From Dolomitihabitans soli (GTDB lineage: Bacteria; Actinomycetota; Actinomycetes; Streptosporangiales; Streptosporangiaceae), in the NCBI RefSeq assembly GCF_022213955.1, contig NZ_JAKNTW010000010.1, positions 124,001 to 188,000 on the forward strand: 64,000 bases of DNA, in the 5' to 3' direction. The notes under the pieces were generated by a model that saw only the letters and a list, made by a program, of their open reading frames with translations, was not told where the DNA came from and ran no database searches. A program made the translations under genes and the position numbers. This document shows positions 49,750 through 57,469 of this stretch, piece by piece (positions within the stretch are counted from its first letter, which is position 1; every line of letters starts with the position of its first letter).

Positions 49750-51372
49750 TTACAAGGGGACGTTTCCGTGCTTGCGCGGGGCCGCCTGCTGACGCTTGTC
49801 GCGGAGCATCGCCAGCCCCCGGGCGACGGCCGACCGGGTCTCCACAGGATCGATCACGTCGTCGACCAGCCCCCGCTCCGCGGCGTAGTTGGGATGGACG
49901 AGCTCCTTGGTGTAGTCGCCGACGAGCTCCGCCCGCAACGCCACGGGATCCGCGGCGACGGCCAGTTCCCTCCGGTAGATGACGTTCACCGCCCCTTCCG
50001 CGCCCATCACGGCGATCTCGTTCGTCGGCCACGCCAGCGACAGGTCCGCGCCGATCGACCGGGAGTCCATCACGATGTACGCGCCGCCGTACGCCTTGCG
50101 CAGGATGACCTGGATGCGGGGGACGGTCGCCTCGCAGTAGGCGTAGAGCAGCTTGGCCCCGTGCCGGATGATGCCCGCGTACTCCTGGTCGGTGCCCGGC
50201 AGGAAGCCCGGGACGTCGACGAGGGTCACCAGCGGGATGCTGAAAGCATCACAGAATCTGACAAAACGCGCGGCCTTCTGGGAGGCCGCCACATCGAGCA
50301 CCCCTGCCAGCACCATCGGCTGGTTCCCGACGATGCCGACCACCTCGCCGTCGATCCTGGCGAGCGCGCAGATCACGTTGGGCGCCCAGCCCCTGTGCAG
50401 CTCAAGGAAGTCACCGTCGTCCACCAGTTCGGCGATCACCAGGCGCATGTCATACGGCTTGTTCGACTCGACGGGGACGATCTCTGCCAGCCGGGGCCGG
50501 GTGTCCGTGGCCGCGCCGCGCGCGGGCAGGGCGGGCGCGCGGCCGAGGTTGTTGCTCGGCAGCATCGAGACGAGATAGCGCACCTCCGCCAGGCAGCTCT
50601 CCTCGTCGTCGTAGACGAACGCGGCCACCCCGGACAGGGTGCCGTGCACCTCTGCGCCGCCGAGCTGGCTGTGGGTCACCCGTTCGCCGGTGACCGCCTC
50701 CACGACGTCCGGCCCGGTCAGGTAGAGCTGGGCGGTGTCCTGCACCATGAAGGTGAAGTCGGCCAGGGCGGTGGTGTAGGCCGCCCCGCCGGCGCTGGGC
50801 CCGAGCACGACGCTGATCTGCGGGATCACGCCCGACGCCTGGACGTTGCGCTGAAAGATGCCGCCGTAGCCGTTGAGCGACATCACCCCCTCCTGGATCC
50901 GGGCGCCACCGCTGTCGTTCAGCCCGATGAAGGGCGACCCGGTGGACATCGCCAGGTCCATCACCTTCTGGATCTTCAACGCGTGCGCCTCGCCGAGCGA
51001 CCCGCCGAACACGGTGAAGTCCTGGGCGTAGACGAACACGCGGCGGCCGTCGATCGTGCCGGAACCGGTGATCACGCCGTCGGTGTGCGGGCGCTGCCGG
51101 TCCAGGCCGAGCCCGTGCGCCTGGTGCCGCCGGTAGATGGCCATCTCGATGAACGAGCCCTCGTCGAGCAGCAGGTCCAGCCGTTCACGCGCGGTGCGTT
51201 TGCCCAGCGAGTGCTGGCGGGCCACCGCCTGACTGCGACCGGCGACGATCTCCTGGCGCAGCCGCTCCTGTTCCTCGCGCAGCAGGCCCATGGACCGGGG
51301 CTGGACGGACGGACCGTCCTCGTCGACGCCCTCCCTGGCCGGCGGCGCGATGTCGAGTTCCGAGATACTCAT
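49750..51372 (-). CDS. Acyl-CoA carboxylase beta subunit (AccD/PccB type)
   Basis: This 540-residue carboxyltransferase has GKRTARERLDLLLDEGSF, the acyl-CoA binding GLNDSGGARIQEGVMSLNGYG, GPSAGGAAYTTALADF, and the biotin-side DVPGFLPGTDQEYAGIIRHGAKLLYAY. It makes malonyl-, methylmalonyl- or a larger carboxyacyl-CoA together with a biotin-carrying alpha subunit that is not in the window. ATG 51372 follows GGAGGA; upstream codons lack a site. With no PKS visible here, its product may feed genes outside the window or an unusual building block. Confidence 0.93.
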   Translation of the reverse strand: MSISELDIAPPAREGVDEDGPSVQPRSMGLLREEQERLRQEIVAGRSQAVARQHSLGKRTARERLDLLLDEGSFIEMAIYRRHQAHGLGLDRQRPHTDGVITGSGTIDGRRVFVYAQDFTVFGGSLGEAHALKIQKVMDLAMSTGSPFIGLNDSGGARIQEGVMSLNGYGGIFQRNVQASGVIPQISVVLGPSAGGAAYTTALADFTFMVQDTAQLYLTGPDVVEAVTGERVTHSQLGGAEVHGTLSGVAAFVYDDEESCLAEVRYLVSMLPSNNLGRAPALPARGAATDTRPRLAEIVPVESNKPYDMRLVIAELVDDGDFLELHRGWAPNVICALARIDGEVVGIVGNQPMVLAGVLDVAASQKAARFVRFCDAFSIPLVTLVDVPGFLPGTDQEYAGIIRHGAKLLYAYCEATVPRIQVILRKAYGGAYIVMDSRSIGADLSLAWPTNEIAVMGAEGAVNVIYRRELAVAADPVALRAELVGDYTKELVHPNYAAERGLVDDVIDPVETRSAVARGLAMLRDKRQQAAPRKHGNVPL

Positions 51373-51709
51373 CGACGTTCCTCCCTCGGTGTCGCACCGT
51401 GGCATAAGCCGACGGTCACGCTTACGAGCATCGGATCATCCTTTCCAGTTTCCTCCAGTCAATGGCCGAATGCTGTTATCTGTCACCTCCTTGTGTGCTT
51501 GACCAGGGAAAATGCGGTCCGGCGGCGATGGCAACCTGCTGCCATCGCGGCCCCGAGATCCGCTATAGCGCGGGGTGTGGCAGGAAACGGCAAGGGCGTG
51601 CAGCATGCTGACTCGCGAAAGTCTGGTTCGAGCCCTTCCCAGACCGCAAAGTTGGAAGTGCGAGGAAAACTCGCACAGCAGAGGCAAAACGTGAGGAAGA
51701 GGCGCTGAG
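51373..51709. other. Divergent intergenic region with dyad elements
   Basis: No gene is supported in these 337 bp. They hold a palindrome at 51526-51547 (CGATGGCA, 6-nt centre, TGCCATCG) and TGGCAGGAAA at 51578-51587, related to the elements at 54789 and 56449. Otherwise I see nothing specific. Confidence 0.5.
51526..51547. promoter_or_regulatory. Right-arm dyad element
   Basis: CGATGGCA and TGCCATCG flank ACCTGC, which includes part of a CTGCTGCC half-site. It lies about 155 bp from both the carboxylase start and the small secreted-protein start. Confidence 0.45.
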
Positions 51710-52009
51710 ATGACGAACCACATTTTTTCTCCCGCGATTTCCAGCAGATTTGTGAAGTGTGCGGTCGCCATTGTTTCCGGTGCGGTGGTGTGGAGCTTCG
51801 GAGTCGGCGCCCTCGACTTGACGGCCGGTTATGCGGACGGTGTGCGGCACTCGGCGGTGCTGGCTGACGGCGAGACGCCGGCCGACCCCGACGGCACCAC
51901 CTGGCCGGCGCCGCCGGTCACCCCCACCGGCACCACCTGGCCCGTCGCGCCTGTGACCCCCACCGGCACCACCTGGCCCGTCGCTCCGGGCCCCGGCGGC
52001 AACGCCTGA
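51710..52009 (+). CDS. Small exported protein with GTTWP repeats
   Basis: This 99-residue protein has an N-terminal signal-like segment (residues about 15-35, CAVAIVSGAVVWSFGVGAL) and a short mature part made of three near-identical units of the form DGTTWPAPPVTPT / GTTWPVAPVTPT / GTTWPVAPGP. It is low-complexity and proline/threonine-rich. ATG 51710 has GAAGAGG upstream. I do not recognise it; it could be a cell-wall or surface peptide. It lies between the carboxylase and regulator genes and may not belong to the pathway. Confidence 0.6.
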   Translation: MTNHIFSPAISSRFVKCAVAIVSGAVVWSFGVGALDLTAGYADGVRHSAVLADGETPADPDGTTWPAPPVTPTGTTWPVAPVTPTGTTWPVAPGPGGNA

Positions 52010-52333
52010 GAACCAGCACCGCCTGACGCACCGCAACTAACCAGGATTGAACGTTCCGACAGAAAGGAAACGTTATTGTATAAACGTCCGACCGGCAGAA
52101 ACCCACCATCCGAGAAATCGACGAACTCGCCGCGATGACGCCCTGTCGCTCGATGTGAAATTCCGAGCGGGCCTTCCCCAGAAGCGGCTTCGAGGCAAAA
52201 GCCCATCCGGCGCCTGCCTCCTTCCCCCAGGCACACCCCCCAGCCGTCCACAGGCGCGCATCCGCGATGTCCGGAAGGAGAAAAGCCCGTGACCCCCACG
52301 TCCTACGAAGGCGTGGGGGTCACGGGCCGAACG
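52010..52333. other. Intergenic region before regulator terminator
   Basis: No gene is supported in these 324 bp. There is an AACGTT-flanked AT-rich patch near 52050-52085 and the regulator's terminator at 52285-52327. Confidence 0.5.
52285..52327 (-). terminator. Strong hairpin terminator of LuxR-type regulator
   Basis: 16-bp perfect stem GCCCGTGACCCCCACG / complement with an 11-nt loop, 6 bp beyond the stop. Confidence 0.88.
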
Positions 52334-53320
52334 TCAGATCCAGTTCTCCTCTTTGGCGCGCAGCGCGGCCTGGAAGCGGTTGACGGCACCGAGCTTGGCC
52401 ATGAGATCGGCCACGTAACGGCGGTAGGTCCGGACCGAGACGTCGAGTTCGCGGGCCGCGATCTCGTCCTTGTCGGCCGTGGCCATCACCTCCAGCACCC
52501 GCTGCTCCATCTCCGACAACGGCGAGGCGTCCGCGGGCGGATCGATGTACTCGCGGAGGTCGACGGCGGCCTTCCAGACGCCCTCGAAGTAGATCACCAG
52601 CTGGGAGACCAGTCCCGCCTCACGCACGACCAGCGCTCCCCTGGAGTTCTCCTTCGGGTCGATCGGCACCACGGCGACGCTGCGGTCGTAGATCAGCATG
52701 CGGTCCATCGGCTGGTCGGTGATCCGTACCGCAGCCCCGAGACCGACCAGCTCGCGCAGGTAGGACACCATGTTGGGGTCCTCGAGCGCCTTGGGGTGGT
52801 AGACCTCCCTGATCGAGAGCCCGCGACGCAGCGAGCGGGTGTCCAGCGGCAGCGCCCCTTCGATCATCTCCTGGGTGAACGGCCCGCCGGGATGCAGGGT
52901 GAGCATCTCCTTGTAGGAGAAGAAGGCGAGGTCGTCGAGACGCTGGCGGACCCGCACCCCGCTCTCCACCCGCTCGATGTCGAGCACCGTCTCCACCCGA
53001 TCACCCTCGCGCATGTCCTCCACGAAGGCCGAGATGGCGTCACGGGCCGCGAAGACCCGGCGGATCTCCGCGTTGAGCGCGTCGAGATGCTTCTCCACGA
53101 GCCGCTCGATCGCGATCCTCGGCTCGGTGGCCACGACCCGGTGCCGATCGCTGAGGTCGATCATGGACAGTCTGCCCAGTGACTCGACGGCGACCTCGAC
53201 CGTGTCGGGGTCGATGCCCAGGGCCTCCGGCACGGAACCTATGCCCTCCCCTTTGTGCCGGAGGAAGTAACGATAAATATCCGCCGCCTCAGGCGAGATA
53301 CCGATGACTGACAGGTCCAC
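52334..53320 (-). CDS. LuxR-type regulator with TrmB-like N-terminus
   Basis: This 328-residue protein has an N-terminal winged-helix region resembling TrmB-like regulators (GISPEAADIYRYFLRHKGEGIGSVPEALGIDPDTVEVAVESL), a middle phospholipase-D-like/effector part with DRMLIYDRSVAVVPID, and a C-terminal LuxR helix-turn-helix (LSEMEQRVLEVMATADKDEIAARELDVSVRTYRRYVADLMAKLGA). GTG 53320 follows GGAGG. It is the only regulator within the cluster region and therefore the first candidate for binding either of the two repeated promoter elements. A GCAGGAAG element lies about 150 bp upstream of its own start. Confidence 0.88.
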   Translation of the reverse strand: MDLSVIGISPEAADIYRYFLRHKGEGIGSVPEALGIDPDTVEVAVESLGRLSMIDLSDRHRVVATEPRIAIERLVEKHLDALNAEIRRVFAARDAISAFVEDMREGDRVETVLDIERVESGVRVRQRLDDLAFFSYKEMLTLHPGGPFTQEMIEGALPLDTRSLRRGLSIREVYHPKALEDPNMVSYLRELVGLGAAVRITDQPMDRMLIYDRSVAVVPIDPKENSRGALVVREAGLVSQLVIYFEGVWKAAVDLREYIDPPADASPLSEMEQRVLEVMATADKDEIAARELDVSVRTYRRYVADLMAKLGAVNRFQAALRAKEENWI

Positions 53321-53468
53321 AGCTCACCTCCTGGCCCCGCACCTCGCTCATGAGGGACCTGCGGACCGCCGTTCGGCCATAGGCCCGCACCCTCAATTAT
53401 CGGTATCGGGGGCACTCGGCGCACGCTCGTATCGTGCGGTGACCACCTCAACCGGACCAACTGAGCAA

Positions 53469-53476
53469 GCAGGAAG
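53469..53476. promoter_or_regulatory. Right-arm element GCAGGAAG
   Basis: AGCAGGAAGTTG, a partial copy of the right-arm element, lies between the regulator and the YcaO-like gene. Confidence 0.3.
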
Positions 53477-53518
53477 TTGATGGGTGCCGGTTCTCCGCCG
53501 CCCCCCGGATCCAGCCGC

Positions 53519-54538
53519 TCAGGGCACGGGGCACGGCAGTGCGGTGGCCGCCGGAACGGCCCGGTAACAGGCGGCGCCAGGGCACACGACCTTGACGATC
53601 TCGCCTGAAGTGCCCGCCACGACCGCGATCGGCTCGTGCCCGAACCGGCGGCCGGCGATCTCCGGCCAGCTCGACGGCCGCAGGCCGCCCAGCTCGTCGA
53701 TGAGCCTGGGGTCCGCGTCGGCCGCCGACCGTTCCAGGTAGGCGGTGTAGTCGGCCTCGTGGTGCCAGACCGCGATACGGCGCAGGGACTCGCCCAGCGG
53801 GAGCCCCTCCCACGGCTGCGCCTTCGTCTCCATCGCCTGCAGGAACGCCTCCCCGACCGCCGCCTTGACCGTACGGCCCGCCGCCGCGGCCAGCGTGGCC
53901 CCGTCCCCGCCGACGATCACCAGCGCGATCCGCACGTCAGGGGCGGACAGCACGAACGCCGACACCCGCAGCCCGAGCCCGGAGGCCGCCGCCATGACCC
54001 CGGCGGGGAGCAGGCGGTCGAGATGGGCGGAGACCCGCAGCAGCGGTTCCCCGGGGTCGGCCCACCAGCGGGAGACCACGTCGTGGGCGAGGATGTCGAC
54101 GATCCCACCGGACACGCCGTGGTCGGCGATGCCGCTGGTGGTGGGCTCGATCCGGCCCTCACGGTCGCCCAGCCACACCACCTCGGCGGGCAGCTCGTAC
54201 GGCCGGCCGCTCAGCAGACCGATACCGGGGACGCGGAGCAGTGTCTCGTCCTGGAGTCCCGGCACGAAGTCGGCCAGGCATAACGTCCGGCCACGGGCGT
54301 CGCCGGACCGAGCGGGCAGATCGTTCGGTAATCCGTGCAGGTGGTCCAGGGCGGCGACCCGCGCCTCGGCGCTCGTCTGCGCCTCGTAGGCGGAGAAGCC
54401 GGCGGTGATGGCGGTGAGTCCAGAGGTCGGCGACTGCGCGTACGCGAGGTGCACGGTGTCGTCGAGACAGCCGGCCACCTCCCCCACCGCTCCCGGGGTG
54501 TCCATCACCGACCAGGAGTCTGCAGGCGTGGGCGCCAT
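53519..54538 (-). CDS. Degenerate YcaO-like protein
   Basis: This 339-residue protein has YcaO-like layout: an SPTSGLTAITAGFSAYEAQTSAEA segment, EPTTSGIADHGVSGGIVDILAHDVVSRWW where YcaO enzymes have a TNGxAxG...ExxERD block, AVGEAFLQAMETKAQ, and a proline-rich tail LPCPVP. The glutamates and arginine that coordinate Mg-ATP in the ERD block appear replaced (DILAHD), so ATP-dependent activity is doubtful. YcaO proteins make azolines or thioamides or activate amides. ATG 54538 has GAGGAGG upstream. No RiPP precursor or partner E1 gene is seen. Assignment is by pattern only and could be wrong. Confidence 0.6.
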   Translation of the reverse strand: MAPTPADSWSVMDTPGAVGEVAGCLDDTVHLAYAQSPTSGLTAITAGFSAYEAQTSAEARVAALDHLHGLPNDLPARSGDARGRTLCLADFVPGLQDETLLRVPGIGLLSGRPYELPAEVVWLGDREGRIEPTTSGIADHGVSGGIVDILAHDVVSRWWADPGEPLLRVSAHLDRLLPAGVMAAASGLGLRVSAFVLSAPDVRIALVIVGGDGATLAAAAGRTVKAAVGEAFLQAMETKAQPWEGLPLGESLRRIAVWHHEADYTAYLERSAADADPRLIDELGGLRPSSWPEIAGRRFGHEPIAVVAGTSGEIVKVVCPGAACYRAVPAATALPCPVP

Positions 54539-54909
54539 CGGTCCCTCCTCAGCATTCGACCCGGCCCGAGCGGGCCAGGCGTGAAGATCATCGGCACCGC
54601 GGCCCCCTGTTCGCCGCGAAGGGATCGGCGCCATCGGCAGACCGCGGGCCGAGCTTCCCCGCTGCCGAGCACCCGATGAACCCCTCAAGACCACTCAGAT
54701 GCCGACACCTGACCAGTACAGCACGGGGGTCTCGGGGGCGGTCAACACGCGGGACACCATCCAGCAATCCCTGAGAAGGGCGTCTTCGCGCTGGCAGGAA
54801 GCTGCCAGCGGGTCCATCTTGCTGCCCCCGCGATCCCTCGTCCCGTATGCCCGAGTACCGCACTCTTGGTACCAGGAGAGCGGACAACCACGATGGAGAA
54901 GGTCTACTC
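54539..54909. other. Divergent intergenic region, YcaO-like / ligase copy 2
   Basis: No gene is supported in these 371 bp. They contain a perfect 22-bp dyad at 54789-54810 and a CTTGCTGCC element at 54818-54826, likely promoter-proximal for one or both genes. Confidence 0.5.
54789..54826. promoter_or_regulatory. Right-arm dyad with CTTGCTGCC element
   Basis: Arms CGCTGGCAG and CTGCCAGCG around GAAG, then CTTGCTGCC 8 bp further on. It lies 83 bp before ligase copy 2. Confidence 0.5.
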
Positions 54910-56535
54910 ATGGAAACTCCCGCCACCATGCCGGCCGAGGCTGAGATCCGCGGGGACGCGGGATTCAACATCGCCGAGCGATTCCTCGACCGCAACGACG
55001 GCGACCGCACCGCCCTGATCACCAACGCGGGCCCGGTCACCTACGCTGAGCTGCAAGCCCTGGCCAACCGCGCCGGCAACGCCCTGCGCGCCTTGGGCGT
55101 ACGCCAGGGCGACCGCGTCCTCCTCGCCCTCGGCGACGGCCCCGAGTTCGTCGCCACCTGGTACGGCGCGCAGAAGATCGGCGCGGTCACCGCCGAGGTC
55201 TACACCTACCTCCAGGCCAAGGACTACCGCTACTTCATCGACTACGCCCGGCCGGACGTCATCGTCACGGACTCGGCGGCGCTGGGCAAGCTGCGCACGG
55301 CCGGGGCGCGCAACCTGGTGGTGGCCGGGGTGCCCCGCCGTGACCTGCTCGACGGCGAGCGGCACTTCGACACGCTGATGGCGGCCCAGCCCGACGAGCT
55401 GCCCGCCGTACCGGTGGCGTCCGACGACGTGGCGCTCTGGAAGTTCACCACCGGCAGCACCGGCGCGCCGAGGGCCTGCGTGCTGCCCGCCAGGAGCCCG
55501 CACCTGAGCTTCGAGTGGTACGCCCGCGGTGTCCTGGACATCCGCCCCGACGACCTCGTGCTGCCGGTGCCGAAGCTGTTCTTCGGCTACTCCCGCGACC
55601 TGACCGCGCTGTTCCCGTTCGGCGTGGGCGCGGCCGGCATCGTCTTCCCCGAGCGCAGCAGGGCCGACAAGCTGTTCGAGCTGATCGCGGAGCACCGGCC
55701 GACGATCCTGGTCAACGTGCCCACCATGATGAGCGCGATGATCGCCCACCCGGACGCCGCCAAGCAGGACCTCAGCTCGCTGCGGATCTGCACGTCGGCG
55801 GGCGAGCCGCTGCCGCCCGAGCTGCACCGCCGCTGGACCGACACCTTCGGGGTGGAGGTGCTGGACGGCATCGGCTCCTCCGAGGTCTACCACATCTACC
55901 TGTCGAACCGCCCCGGCCGGGTCCGCCCCGGCAGTCTCGGCGAGGTGGTGCCCGGATACCGGGCGCGCGTGGTCGACGCCGACGGCCTGCCCCTCGCGGA
56001 CGGCGAGACCGGCAGGCTGGAGATCACCGGCGAGACCGCGGCCCTGGAGTACTGGCAGGAGCCCGAGAAGTCGCGCGAGACGTTCGTCGCCGAGCACACC
56101 GTCCGGTCCGGCGACCTGTTCACCAGAGACGCCGACGGTTACTTCCACTACCGCGGCAGGGCCGACGACATGCTGAAGGTCGGCGGCGTCTGGGTGGCCC
56201 CCGTCGAGATCGAGAACTGCCTGCTGACGCATCCGGCCGTGGCCGAGTGCGCGGTCGCCGGCTACCAGGTGGACGGCCTGGTCCGCCCCCGCGCCTACGT
56301 CGTGCCCAAGGCCGAGGTGACCGCCGCCGAACTCCAGGACTACGTCCGGGCCAACCTGGCGCCGCAGAAGTATCCGCGGGAGGTCAGATTCGTCGACCGG
56401 CTGCCGCACACCGCCTCCGGGAAGGTGGATCGCCGCGCGCTGGAGCCATGGCAGGAAGCGGGTGGCCCACCGCAACTTGCTGCCCGGCTGACACCTGTCG
56501 CCGCGCTCGCGCGGAACGCACAGTTGGTGGTGTGA
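54910..56535 (+). CDS. Aryl-acid CoA/ACP ligase (benzoate-CoA ligase family), copy 2
   Basis: This 541-residue paralogue of the ligase at 38632 has KFTTGSTGAPRACVL, VPKLFFGYSRDLTALFPFGVGAAGIVFPER, DGIGSSEVYHIYLSN and the C-terminal lysine HTASGKVDRRAL, plus about 25 extra residues at the end. It lies 49 bp upstream of tryptophan dioxygenase and kynureninase, which make anthranilate, so anthranilate activation is the simplest assignment (AntF-like). Copy 1 may then act on a different acid or carrier. ATG 54910 follows GGAGAAGG. Confidence 0.9.
   Translation: METPATMPAEAEIRGDAGFNIAERFLDRNDGDRTALITNAGPVTYAELQALANRAGNALRALGVRQGDRVLLALGDGPEFVATWYGAQKIGAVTAEVYTYLQAKDYRYFIDYARPDVIVTDSAALGKLRTAGARNLVVAGVPRRDLLDGERHFDTLMAAQPDELPAVPVASDDVALWKFTTGSTGAPRACVLPARSPHLSFEWYARGVLDIRPDDLVLPVPKLFFGYSRDLTALFPFGVGAAGIVFPERSRADKLFELIAEHRPTILVNVPTMMSAMIAHPDAAKQDLSSLRICTSAGEPLPPELHRRWTDTFGVEVLDGIGSSEVYHIYLSNRPGRVRPGSLGEVVPGYRARVVDADGLPLADGETGRLEITGETAALEYWQEPEKSRETFVAEHTVRSGDLFTRDADGYFHYRGRADDMLKVGGVWVAPVEIENCLLTHPAVAECAVAGYQVDGLVRPRAYVVPKAEVTAAELQDYVRANLAPQKYPREVRFVDRLPHTASGKVDRRALEPWQEAGGPPQLAARLTPVAALARNAQLVV
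56449..56484. promoter_or_regulatory. Right-arm elements inside ligase 3' end
   Basis: TGGCAGGAAG and CTTGCTGCC are 17 bp apart, about 100 bp before the tryptophan dioxygenase start. They fall in coding sequence, in the ligase's extra C-terminal tail. Confidence 0.4.
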
Positions 56536-56584
56536 GTACGGATAACGACGACAGCCTCCCTGCTCAGGACACGAGGTCGTGAAC

Positions 56585-57469
56585 ATGAAGAACGCCATCG
56601 CTCAACCATTTGACAGCACCGATGTCGCCGGATTGAAAAGCACGGCCGTCTGCCCCGTGGCCGTTGACGAGAAGGGGAACGCCGCCCCGTCGGCAGGGGT
56701 GACCTACTCCTCCTATCTGGCGCTCGAACAGATCCTGACGGCCCAGCGGCCGCATTCCGACGCGCACGACGAGATGATGTTCATCGTCATCCACCAGGTG
56801 CACGAACTCTGGTTCAAGGTGCTGCTGCACGAACTCGCCAACCTGCAACTATGGCTCTCCGCCGGGGAGGCGCGGCGGGCGTTGGAGACGCTGGACAGGT
56901 CGCGGGCGATCCTCGCGGTCGTGGTCTCCCAGATGGACGTGATGGACACTTTGACGCCGGTCCAGTTCGCCGCCTTCCGCGGTTGCCTGGGCACCGCGAG
57001 CGGCGCCCAGTCGGCGCAGTTCAGGGAATTGGAGACGGTGCTGGGCCGGCGTGACCGCAAGGTGCTCGACCAGTACCGCGAGGGCGGCGCGGAGCGCCTC
57101 CGGATCGAGTCCGCGATGGACCGGCCGACCGTCTTCGACTGTTTCCTCCGTTATCTATCTCGCAAGGGGTACGCGGTGCCGGGTGACGTCCTCTATCGGA
57201 ACGTGTCGTTGCCGCTGCAGCCGTCGCCGGGGGTGCAGAGCGTGGTGCGCCGGGCGCACCGCGACGGGCGCGAGGCCGCCCAGATCGTCGAGGGGCTGCT
57301 GGCCCTGGACGAGTGCCTGCAGGAATGGCGCACCCGCCACGGGCGGATGGTCCAGCGCATCCTCGGCGACAAACGGGGCACCGGCGGCACCACCGGCGCG
57401 TCGTACCTGCGCACGACCATGTCCGTCCCCACCTTCCCCGACCTGTGGGCCGTCCGGAGTGAACTGTGA
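56585..57469 (+). CDS. Tryptophan 2,3-dioxygenase
   Basis: This 294-residue heme dioxygenase has VTYSSYLALEQILTAQRP, HDEMMFIVIHQVHELWFKVLLHE and the C-terminal RHGRMVQRILGDKRGTGGTTGASYLRTTM. It opens the indole ring of tryptophan to N-formylkynurenine. The ATG at 56585 follows GAGG; GTG 56579 is less likely. It overlaps the kynureninase-like gene by four bases. In antimycin clusters AntN has this role. A separate kynurenine formamidase is not obvious, though one of the alpha/beta hydrolases might serve. Confidence 0.94.
   Translation: MKNAIAQPFDSTDVAGLKSTAVCPVAVDEKGNAAPSAGVTYSSYLALEQILTAQRPHSDAHDEMMFIVIHQVHELWFKVLLHELANLQLWLSAGEARRALETLDRSRAILAVVVSQMDVMDTLTPVQFAAFRGCLGTASGAQSAQFRELETVLGRRDRKVLDQYREGGAERLRIESAMDRPTVFDCFLRYLSRKGYAVPGDVLYRNVSLPLQPSPGVQSVVRRAHRDGREAAQIVEGLLALDECLQEWRTRHGRMVQRILGDKRGTGGTTGASYLRTTMSVPTFPDLWAVRSEL

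Noticed and set aside
53519-54538. Azole- or thioamide-forming RiPP cluster
   Set aside because: The YcaO-like protein appears degenerate, and no precursor peptide, E1-like partner or dehydrogenase is adjacent. The GTTWP repeat peptide at 51710 has a signal-like segment and no Cys/Ser-rich core.
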